Positions 12,701 through 22,444 of a DNA stretch of 64,000 nt are shown here, piece after piece (the first letter of the stretch is position 1; each line of letters opens with the position of its first letter). Made by a program: the position numbers and the translations under genes. Origin of the DNA: Strongyloides papillosus (lineage: Eukaryota; Nematoda; Chromadorea; Rhabditida; Strongyloididae); NCBI GenBank assembly GCA_005656395.1, contig SRSI01000031.1, positions 248,001 to 312,000 on the forward strand, written 5' to 3'. The notes beneath the pieces were generated by a model, which ran no database searches, was not told where the DNA came from, and saw only the letters and a program-made list of their open reading frames with translations.

Positions 12701-15700
12701 TATTATTGATACTTCCACTGATATTGTTAACAAAATTACTGACCAAACAAAAGAACCATTTCAAAATATTTTAGATAACCATGAAAACAATATGACTAAT
12801 CTTGAAACAACAAATTACATGTTTGAAGATGAGAAACCAGCAGAGAATAGTCGTTTTTACGATGAACTATCCAATGATAATTTCGCATTTCCTAAATCTT
12901 CTCACGATATGTTTAATGACGGTATTGAAGAATTAAAGAAAACAGAAGAGGCAGTTGACGAAGGATTTAGTAATGCACTTATTGGGACTAATCAATTGTT
13001 ACAAAAGAGTAATGACTTCTTTACCAATGAAATTCCAATAAACACCGATACCGTTATATCTTCTCAATCAGAAGAGACAAAAGATATTAGTGAACCAAAG
13101 GTAAATGAATCTGATGATTTTCATACATTTGAAAATGATTTAAAAGAAGAGGAAGAAATAAGAAATGATAATGACATGTTAGATTTTTCATCTGTAGATG
13201 ACCATGGAAATAATGACAGTGGTGATACATCTCCAACTAAAAACTTTTTCGAAGAAGAAATCACACATCAACAAAATGTTCTTTTATCATCTAACGATGA
13301 ACCCACAACACCTGAGGGTAAAGTGAGTGATGATATAAATGATTTCGAATACACTCAAACAACACCAGATAATTACTCAATGACATACAATAATCACGAA
13401 TATAAGAATGAGGAATTGAAAGAACAAAGTAACGAGGAAGATGAGGCATTCCGTAAGTATAATTTAATATGTTTCGTTTAGTTAACAATTACTACTACTA
13501 CTACCAATGTTACTTTTAAAACATCATTTTTATGCATACATACGTCTATATATAACATGTCGCTTTTTTATTGGATCAATATTCATCTCCTAAAACCTCA
13601 TTTCTTTTAACTTTTATTGTTTTATTAATATTTTTTGTTGTATTATTTAGTGACAAAAATAGTACTATTCAATAGATAAATATAGAGAAGAACTTTTAAC
13701 ATAATAACCATAGCTCTACAATTAGGATCGTTTTAAATGGACATGATATCTATCTATATGACATATATAAATACAATACATACCCAAGTTATTTTTTCAT
13801 TTTTATCTTTAGCCCTTTCAACATAACTTTATGCTATATACCACCACTATTAACATTCCAAAAATATTATGTTATATTTTTGATATTGCTAAATTACATG
13901 ATATATATCGGTTAGAGAGAAGAGTAACAATGCTATTTCTTAGCTTTATGTTATTTTGTTACTTACTGGTTTTTTTTAAAAACATTATAATACTTTTAAC
14001 ATATCAATATTTCTATTAATGTCATTATTATTACACAAAAACTAATATAAATTTACTTTTTTTTTATTATAGATATGAATACTATTCCAGTTTCATCTGT
14101 ACCAGAGAAGGCTAACGACTTCCACTATGAAGGTAAGATTTTTTTTTGTAGTAATTATATTTATTTTTTTAAGACAAAATATGGAATGATTCTTCTAAAG
14201 AAAAATATAATTCTGATATTGTTGATAGTAATGGTAGGATTTTCATTATTATAGCCATTGTAAATTTTCTATTTTTTAGTATTAAATAAAACTTCTGATG
14301 TCTTTGCTGAAGTTTCACGGGATGACAAAGGTATTTTTTATATTTATAATAACAATAAAATTGTTTTCTAGATCATTCTTTCAACAATTCACCAGAAGGT
14401 GGTTTACATACCGTCGTAGATGATATTCTTGATCGAATTAACGCTGCTGCCTCAACAACCAAACACCAAACTGATCAAGAAATCTCTCCAGTTGTTGAAG
14501 AGAATGAAAGTAATGGATCACCACACTCTCAAAATGTCATGGAAATTTCAGATGTTGTAGGAAAGAATGATAATGAACAGTATGAGGAAGAAGATACTCC
14601 TCAACGTAACGGACCACTTACGATACCTCAAGATGTCAAAAACAATGACAATGAAAGAGATCTTGATAATGATGACATTCCTAAAGAACCTGAATTTACT
14701 CCACGACCACCAACTCCACCAAAAGATTTGAATGATGATGAGTATCAACCTGAGGTTATTAACCTTGGTCCACCACCTGCTTCTCATCATTTCTCAACAG
14801 CTGAGACACCTAAACCAATTCTCAAGTCATCTTATCATCATGAAAAAGCATGGGTTGATTTCAAAACAATCAATCCAAAAGGTCAGTTTATAAATTTAAA
14901 AATTATATTTATTTCACATATTTCAAAATTTTTACGTGCATATTTTTCTAGCAAAACTTGATAATATGATAAGGTTACATTTTTTGGTGATTAAAAATAA
15001 CATTGTTTGTTCATTATCACATGACTTTTGATGTTTTTTTCAAGAGATTTTTACATCATATTTTCTTTTATCTTTAAATATGATAAGATGTTTAGTGTAT
15101 TAGAAGTATAAGTATATGTATTATGCTTATAGATATAGATTTTATTTCCACCTGCAAAAACTTTGCCGTTTCTAATCCTTATTATCGACAATCATTTTAA
15201 AGTTTCCTAAAATTAATAGAAAGTATAGCGCATGATTTTCAAAAGTATAAAATTATAATTATAAATAATAGTGGCATATGTTTTGTGCAAATATACTAAG
15301 CCTTCATTAGCTACCTTTTCACTTATTTCTTCTAATTAACTCTTTTGGTAATGTTCAATTGATATTATTTAAGTACTTTCTTTTCATTTAATGATAACTC
15401 TTATAACTGTATATATCCCCTTTTGTCGTTTACCAGCCCAATTATTTAAGATAAAATGTTTACAACTATCATTTTTAAAGAGAAGGGGATTTTTACTCAT
15501 CGTAAATTTCAATCGCAAGTTGCTTTTATTTTACTACTTCCTTTTATTAAATTCTCTACTTATATTTGTTCTTGTACTGTGATGTAACAATGAATGATGG
15601 GTAGTGCAATCATCACTGCAATGTTTCAAAATATTAATGAAAATGTTTTTTACCACAGAAAATAAATATTTTACTAAAAAAATACGTGTATTTCCTTATA

Positions 15701-18660
15701 TATTTACATAATATTTTTGGTGGTTATTTTAAACAAAAGCTCTATTGATATAACGAATATAATATTTAATATTTTCTTTTGTATGCACCCCAAGTATCAT
15801 TTTGAAGAAATAATTAACTTTAAAAATAAAATATTGTGTATGATATTTTTGTATTTGAATATATGCAGCAGTGAGTAGTACAACAAATGGTGTAATGTTT
15901 TTATATTATAATATTATATTGTCAAATTTTAACTTTCCCACCCTCTTCCTATTTTATTCTTTGTTGTTTTTCCCTCTCTTGTTTCTTAGGTTTCTGTATG
16001 CGCAACTTTTTGTAATTATTCATATCATCCATTTTAAGAGTAGAAAGATAGTTCTTCGGAATAATTAGAAGACGATGTTCATTGTCTTTCCCTTTTATTA
16101 TTTTTTTATTACTTGCTTCATCAACTTTAATCATCATTTTTCCCCTTTCATTTTCTGTATTATATACATGTTTCATTTCATATAATTGGAAAAATTTCTC
16201 TTTATTATGAAAAAGCTATTTTGACAATTTAATTTACTTCTATATATTAAATACATGTATACCCCGTGTCTCTTTTAATATATTTATTATATATATTTTG
16301 TTTCTATCATACAGTTTATCATCATGTACTTTTAAATATATTTTATATGTCTATTGGTACCATCATTATTACTGCCAAACAATGGCACACTAGTTTCATT
16401 ATAATAATTCTAATTTATAAACCCTTACTCCTACCACCCATTTTTACAAAATTGTACTGCCTTTTATGTACCATCACTCATGGGATATTTTACGCTTTAA
16501 TATCTAAAGATATATTTTTCTTTCTTAACTTTCTTACTCAATCTTGATTTATCTAACTTTATTTTCTCTTACCAAATTGTTCATTTTGCATCTTTTACAT
16601 GGGGTCTTTTTTCATCCATTTATATGTAAATGGCATTATATTTATATATAACCATATGAGTAATAAATATTCTCAAGAATATTTCTGATTTATATCATAT
16701 ACATATATATATTATTTTTAATATTGATGTTCTATAACTCACAAATGAATTTTTCAGTACAACAAATACTTATTAATACATTTTGATAAACCCCATACAT
16801 ATTAAGTATGCTAGTGCTGAAATTTTCCCATTTTTTTAGATCTATTTTATTCTTTTTCACTAGAAATATAATTGAATGGCAAATAAACTATGGCATTCTA
16901 CTAAGAAAAAAGTATTTTTTAAAAGATTTACACATCTGACAAGTGTGAAGGAATTATATAGTTATTAAAAAAAGGAATCATAAATTAAGTGTATTATTTT
17001 TTTTATTTTTAATGTTGTTGTAAATGATATTAAACTAATATTTTTTATATTTTTAATACATATTAAAAAAACAAGTGTACAATCTTCAACATTCGATTTT
17101 TAATGCGTTTTTACTAATAATGTTGTTATTATTATTTCATTTTTTTACTGTTATTTTCATTTTCCTAGAGTATAAACAATATATCATATTATTAAAATAT
17201 ATAAAAGATGTCTAAAATTGGAAGTTTATTCAATGGACTATATTCATTATTGTGCATGCTAATTAAGCTAACATTTAAGTTACTGACAAATGTGGCTCTA
17301 ATATCTTCCTTAATATACTTAACTGTTAAATTTTCTAAATCTGTTTTTGAATATATTCAAATGTCTCCAAAATGTAAGTGGAAAACATTAATATCACATG
17401 ACTTTAACTTTTAAAGTAATTTTTTATACTGATTATTTGTTGTTAGATTAAAATTATATTTGTTGTGTTTTTTTTTTCTCACTTGTTTTCGTTGGAATGA
17501 TAAAAAAATGTTTTTTTATGAAGTAAAATTGAAAAAATAGTTTTATTTAATAAAGTTAAAAAAATATATATTTTTTCATTTACTAATAATCATAAGGTGG
17601 TTTTCCTATAAAATGTAGGGTTAATTTTTATTTAAGCAGAACGTTTATTATAAAAGTAGGAATTAAAAAGCTTTATTTATATTAAACTTATCAAGTGTAA
17701 CTTTAATACTAAAGTGTAAAATATATTTCACTTAATAGGATAAATACCGTGTGTTTATGTGTATTCTAAAAAATTGCTGCATTTGCGAATTTGCTTGTTA
17801 CAATTAGATAGTTTCCACATAATCACATTTTAACCATCATTTTATGGAAATATATTAAATATAATAAATGTTTTGTAATATATTTCCCTACATTTTATAT
17901 ATGTTTGTATAAAATATTTCCTTTTTAGTATACAGATTTTTTGAAAAATAGTAACTTTATCATAATATTTTTTAAATACAAAAATTAAATCTAAAAACTA
18001 TTTAAAATTTTTCTTTACATATTAATAATTATTTTTTTGTTTTCAGTAATGGATATCTTGTATTGGCGTGACCCAAAAAAATCTGGAGTTGCTTTTTCTC
18101 TTTCGCTTCTAACTCTCCTCCTTCTTACCAAGCTTTCAGTAATTTCTCTTTTCGCATATGCTTCACTTCTCATCCTTACAGGAACACTTGGTTTCCGTTT
18201 GTTCAAGGCTTTTGAAGCTAAAGTTAAATCCGGAGATCCTGGAAATCCATTCAAAACTTATCTCAATGAGCAACTTACCATCCCAGGAGAGAAGGTTCAC
18301 GCTCAAGTTGACGTTATCATTGAACAATTACAAGCAGGTTTTGCCAAACTTCAGAAATTATTCCTTGTTGAGAATATCGTAGAATCTTTGAAATTCGTTG
18401 GTATTTGTTGGGCATTAACTTACATTGGCGGATGGTTCTCTATGCTTGGTTTATCATTTATCATCGTTATTGGAGCATTCACATTACCAAAAGTTTACGA
18501 AGTTTATCAGGAACCAATCGATGCTTACTTAAAGATTGCTAAAGAAAAAGCTCAAGAAGTTACAAAGCAAATTGAAGAAAAAGTTCCTTGCCTCTCTAAA
18601 ATAACTGGTTCCTGTCCTCCAAATGCCGCTCCAGTTGAAGGAGAAAAGAAAGATCAATAG
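9795..18660 (+). CDS. ret-1: reticulon, long isoform
   Basis: ER membrane-shaping protein. The model has nine exons: 9795-9885, 10127-10203, 12253-12511, 12565-13452, 14073-14132, 14174-14233, 14280-14330, 14372-14881 and 18047-18660. All junctions are GT-AG and all phases are consistent, giving about 869 residues. The start (MSNKYN) sits four bases after a TTTTCCAG acceptor, consistent with SL trans-splicing. The first ~665 residues are low-complexity and very acidic, with a Pro-rich stretch before the last intron. The last exon holds the reticulon homology domain, opening DILYWRDPKKSG and containing two long hydrophobic hairpins that wedge into ER tubules. Exons 4-8 are all phase 1-1, so any can be skipped without a frame change. 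The last intron (3.2 kb) contains an alternative first exon. N-terminal exon assignment rests on phase only; the C-terminal domain is certain. Confidence 0.85.
17208..17373 (+). CDS. ret-1: reticulon alternative first exon (short isoform)
   Basis: A 166-bp exon begins with ATG (MSKIGSLFNGLYS) and ends at a TGTAAGTG donor in phase 1, the same phase as exon 8, so it can splice directly onto the reticulon domain exon at 18047. It would give a protein of about 259 residues. It adds one extra hydrophobic segment (about residues 17-42, containing KLLTNVALISSLIYL) before the two standard hairpins. A TTTTCCTAG acceptor at about 17160-17168 could take a spliced leader. Reticulon genes in animals commonly use internal promoters for short isoforms, and C. 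elegans ret-1 has several. The exon is predicted from open frame, splice signal and phase; transcript evidence would settle it. Confidence 0.6.
18047..18660 (+). CDS. ret-1: reticulon homology domain exon (shared last exon)
   Basis: This single exon encodes the whole reticulon homology domain. It opens with VMDILYWRDPKKSGVAFSL, has hydrophobic hairpin one, a ~66-residue loop, hairpin two (around WALTYIGGWFSMLGLSFIIV) and a charged tail ending EGEKKDQ. The acceptor is TTTTCAG at 18046, joined in phase 1. Codon choice is visibly richer in C and G than in neighbouring genes, as expected for a highly expressed gene. There is no KKXX-type terminal retention signal; reticulons are held in the ER by the hairpins themselves. 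Confidence 0.93.
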
Positions 18661-19353
18661 AAAAATATTTTGTATGGTTTTTTTTATAATCCTTTTGTTT
18701 AAAATATTTTTTAAAGCTTCTTTTTGATTTATATTATTTCAGAAAGAATATTAATATATAAAACATCACACCTTTTTTCTAAATATTTTTTATTCAATTG
18801 TCATTATATTCCTTCATAATATTATTTTTAAAAAATTTCCACAAAAACTTTTATCTTTTACCTTTATAATATATTCACATTCAGTAGTCTCAGTACTTTT
18901 AACATAAAGGTTTTTATTTTTAATACAATGTAAAAAGTAAAATGTAGAAGAAAGTGAGAAGTATCCATATTTTTATAAGATATTTATTCATATATTTTGT
19001 TTACCAAAATCTATTGTATTTATATATATTTATCATTTTTTATTCTATTCATTTTATATTCCTTTTACAATTGTATTTATTGTGTATTATAATTTCAATA
19101 CATTTATTTATCACAGCTTTGCTTCAAATACCAACTGGAAAGCTTGTGCATTCTTATTTGAAATAAACTGCTATTTTAATATTAATTGTTTTTCATTGAT
19201 ATTTGTAGAAATTAAAATAAATGATATAATTAAAATATATGACATTTATATTAAGAAATATTATGGTTCACTGTTAATTTTTGAATATAATATTAGTAAA
19301 ATTTCCAATAGAAATGTTATAATTTAACATGACTTATTTTCCTTTCTTGTACC
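18661..19353. other. intergenic: reticulon 3' end and CYTH gene upstream region
   Basis: This holds the presumed 3' untranslated region of the reticulon gene and the upstream region of the CYTH-domain gene. A GC-richer patch near 19.11-19.17 kb contains short overlapping inverted repeats, but no gene could be supported. Confidence 0.5.
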
Positions 19354-19978
19354 ATGTTTACAGATAATGAATTATCTACACGTTTCGCTCAGTTACGTAT
19401 ACGTGTCAAAGACACCGATAAAATTGAAAAATTAATATTTGATTTCACTGAAAGTCTTGGCCAAAGACATCTTCTTCAATCAGATTATTATAACTGTCCA
19501 CAAGGAATAATAAAAATTCAGAAGTACTTTGATGATGTCAGTTATACGAAAATTTTGTTTTATAATAGAAATAATGATGAAAAAAACTATAGGAAACTTT
19601 TTCGCCTAAAGATGTCTACTAAAAATAATTCAGAAGATATATCAGTAAGTTCATTTGTTGTTTAATTTTTAGCATCAAATTATTCTTTAGTTAATACTGT
19701 CTGTAGCATTAAATAAAATAGCTTCAATAAAAATTATTAGAAGGCAGTTTTGTAGAGACAATTTTGTTATAAATCTTGATTTAGTTGAAGATATGGGTTA
19801 TTTTATGAGTATAAAGTATATTGTGGAAGATGAAGGAGTTTGTAATGAAAAAGTTTGGCTTGAACTAAAGAAAACACTGTTAACGAGCTTTGACATTAAC
19901 AAAAATGAAATTCTTCCAACAGTTTCATATGCGGAATTAATTACTAATAATCTTTTAACAAAATACGACTTTTCGTAG
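19354..19978 (+). CDS. CYTH-domain protein (CyaB / thiamine-triphosphatase-like fold), divergent
   Basis: Two exons (19354-19644 and 19691-19978; 46-bp intron, phase 0) give about 192 residues. The order of conserved blocks matches the CYTH family: RIRVKD near the start, a YYNCPQGIIKIQKYF block like the family's 'f-PkGrLKLR', KILFYNR, IKIIRRQF, NLDLVEDMGYFMSIKYIV (family 'hLDeVegLGtFlEiE') and PTVSYAELI near the end. CYTH enzymes bind triphosphate groups and divalent metal in a tunnel; known members include class IV adenylate cyclase and thiamine triphosphatase. The signature N-terminal EXEXK motif is not present here: the equivalent stretch reads FAQLRIRV, so both glutamates are missing and activity is doubtful. 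The gene is convergent with LAMTOR3. The start is the first in-frame ATG; a missed upstream exon is possible. Confidence 0.72.
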
Positions 19979-20137
19979 GAGTTTGCATATTTTTATTAAC
20001 AATAAAATTTGAGGTTAATTGTTGTGTTATGAATATAATTGTACAATTTAAAAGATAAAATAATAATAAAATTCCTTATTTCACAGGTAGTTGTTTAGAT
20101 ATACTATTACCTACTGTTATTATTATTCACTCATACT

Positions 20138-20503
20138 TTAAAGATCCCGCAACATATTACTTGCTCTCAAACATTCCTCCATGATGGGAGTTAACTTATC
20201 ACGTAATTCAACAAGATATTGCCCACTAACTTTGCTATCTGCTACCATTATAAAAGATAAAATATCTATCTTGAGAAATACAACAGTTTTGTTTCCATAT
20301 ATCAATGACAATGACTTCAGTTGTCCAATTTGGAACTTTTTAACTTGATCACAAATAGATTTATATCCTTGAATAGCTCCAAATTGAGCTTTATTACTGT
20401 TTCCAATGGTAGTAACAATAGAACAATATGGGTCAATTATAGTAATACTTTCTAATCCATCTACTGAATTAAGTAAAGTTTGAAGACTGTCTTGAATTCT
20501 CAT
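20138..20503 (-). CDS. lmtr-3: LAMTOR3 / MP1, Ragulator subunit
   Basis: A single-exon frame of 121 residues with the roadblock/LC7 fold pattern of LAMTOR3: helix (LQTLLNSVDGLESITIID), central strands with the FGAIQGYKSICDQVKKFQIGQ block, NKTVVFLKIDILSFIMVAD, and the terminal helix LRDKLTPIMEECLRAS. The length matches the ~124-residue human protein. LAMTOR3 pairs with LAMTOR2 in Ragulator on the lysosome surface, recruiting Rag GTPases and mTORC1 and scaffolding MEK/ERK. There is no obvious splice acceptor just before the ATG; instead a TATAAAAG-like sequence (minus strand, about 20547-20554) and a CACGTG E-box (20526-20531) lie immediately upstream. The 3' end faces the CYTH gene. Confidence 0.85.
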   Translation of the reverse strand: MRIQDSLQTLLNSVDGLESITIIDPYCSIVTTIGNSNKAQFGAIQGYKSICDQVKKFQIGQLKSLSLIYGNKTVVFLKIDILSFIMVADSKVSGQYLVELRDKLTPIMEECLRASNMLRDL

Positions 20504-20525
20504 TAGAAATAGTGAAAATAAAAAG

Positions 20526-20531
20526 CACGTG
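20526..20531. promoter_or_regulatory. CACGTG E-box in LAMTOR3 upstream region
   Basis: A perfect palindromic CACGTG lies 23 bp upstream of the LAMTOR3 start codon and about 16 bp from a TATAAAAG-like box. CACGTG is the core of MiT/TFE (HLH-30 in nematodes) sites that control lysosomal genes. The full CLEAR consensus (GTCACGTGAC) is not present, so the site is only suggestive. Confidence 0.35.
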
Positions 20532-20905
20532 TTATTGTTGAGGTCCTTTTATAAAGGATAACAAGAGCAATCTACCAATTAACATATAATCATTCGCGAC
20601 AAGATATTTCTAATTTAAAGGGAAAACTTTTTATTTCAGTGGTTATCAGTATTTTCCATGTTTTGTTATATATTTATATTAACATGTCTATAGATTATTA
20701 AGAATATCATACAAAGTTTAAGATTATGTTGACGTTAATTTATTATTTATCAGAATGTTTTGACAATTAAATAATAAATATTTAATGAATTACGCTTTGG
20801 TATAAATAATTCATTTGTTGTTAAAATTCTTCCTTCACAAAAATTTAATTAATATGTGTTAAATATTTATAAAAATTAAATATTAAAGTTGTTTTAATTG
20901 ATAAA

Positions 20906-22444
20906 CTAACGATAGTCACATCCGTAACCATCATAACAATGATCTTGAAATATTAATCTTATATATGGTTTCTCGAGTATAAGGAGTGAAGTACAGAAAG
21001 GACAAACTGGATGAAATGAATTAGTACCATGTGGAAGAGGAATCCTAGACCAGTATTCTACTGTTGATTTGGAAGCCATATGACCACAAGGATTAAAACA
21101 ATATTCTAATGTGTCTGAATCAAGATGAAATGCTGATTCCATACCCATAACAAGTTGTATCACCTTTTTTGAATCCACTAGACATAAAGGACATTTATAT
21201 GCAGTTGTAGAACCATTCGATGGGTTTTTTTGTCATTCCCCATTCGTGTTTTCCTTGAACATGTCCACAGGACATATAAACATACGGTTGACGCTGTGTT
21301 ATTGAATTTGACTTTCTTTTTGGTATTATTAACGTATTTAAATTTACAGGACATTGTGGTTTTGTTCCATTTAATTCATCTAATCTCCTTTCAAGTTCGA
21401 TTTTTGATGGAGATTTAGATAAACCTTCAGCTGATCTCCATAAAAGTGTAGCTCCGCATAAATCAATTAATGTACCATCCAGAAGTTGATTTGACTCATT
21501 CTCAACTAATGTTCCTCTTTTTGCTGATGATCTACTCTCTCTTAATGTGTATATATCTCCATCTACACTTATTTCTCTCCATACATACATATCATTAGTA
21601 CCATCGTCATTTTTTATGTCTTTACCAGAATTTGCTTCAGAAATACCATGAGGATGAAGTATAAGAACACCATTAGTTGTTAGACCATCACATTCATCAG
21701 TTTTTTTAGTCCACTTTGTTGCTTTCTCACCCAAAAAAATATTTTTAGATGAATCAAAACCTGCTGCATATACATAACATTTTTCAGTATTTTTACGATC
21801 ACAAATAATTCTACAAGCATACCTAGAGATTGTTGATGAAATGGGACGCTGTTGTATTTCACCATTATTATTTGACGATTTTAAAAGTCGAACATTATTA
21901 CCAGCAGGTGATAAAATCATATTAGAACCGACTGCTAACCATGTATCAACAATTGTAAAATCTATTTGTTTCTCAGAGGAACGTCCTATCTAAATACACA
22001 AAATAAGATATTTTATTATTTTTTTTATATATAACAAACCTGAAACATATCTTTTTCTGAATCTGGTACATATTCTACTAACACAGTATGTCCTTTGTTG
22101 TATGAATATGATACAACATGTCTAGATGAATCTTGTATAGCAGAATTTTTAGCAGGTTCCTCAGAAATTTTTGAGATAGTCCCTTTTTTAATACCATTGG
22201 CAACTTCTCTTTTACATAGTCTCATTTTTGATCTATGCTTTCTTCCATGCGCAGATGTTCTACTACTCTCTTGAGATCCATTATAACCCAGTAATATTAA
22301 TTCTCCATAAATGATAGGTTCATTCTTTATTTCTTTATTGATGTCATCAAATGTATTAGTAAAATTCTCATTATTATCCGAACCGTCTGTATTTGGTAAA
22401 TTATCTGAAGATTCTAAAGTTTTTTTTGCAAACTCTTTTTCCAT
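20906..22444 (-). CDS. PELI: Pellino E3 ubiquitin ligase, with an apparent frameshift
   Basis: Two exons (22444-22040 and 21989-20906; 50-bp intron, phase 0), about 495 residues if the frameshift is ignored; human Pellinos are about 420, and the excess is mostly an N-terminal extension. The ATG directly follows TTTTAG, consistent with trans-splicing. Near-identical Pellino blocks are visible: YGELILLGYNGS (around residue 46), an FHA-like core with STISRYACRIICDR and AAGFDSSKNIFLGEKATKW, DGLTTNGVL, LIDLCGATLLWRSAEGLS, and the C-terminal RING-like region (CGHVQGKHEWG, CPLC, NPCGHMAS, YWSRIPLPHGT, CPFC). Pellinos bind phospho-threonine and ubiquitinate IRAK-type kinases in Toll/IL-1 signalling. 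The reading frame breaks in a run of seven T (21225-21231, plus strand), between CGHxxGxHxWG and CPxC; one base fewer would make it continuous. Because zinc ligands on both sides are intact, an assembly error is likelier than decay. Confidence 0.9.

Noticed and set aside
19105..19170. miR-2-like seed word TATCACAG with nearby inverted repeats
   Set aside because: The possible stems are short (about 8-10 bp), overlap each other and do not form a normal precursor hairpin with the word on one arm. The rest does not resemble miR-2 family members.
21222..21240. Programmed -1 frameshifting in Pellino
   Set aside because: The A-run in the mRNA resembles a slippery site, but the shift required is +1, so -1 slippage would not give the downstream RING-like frame.
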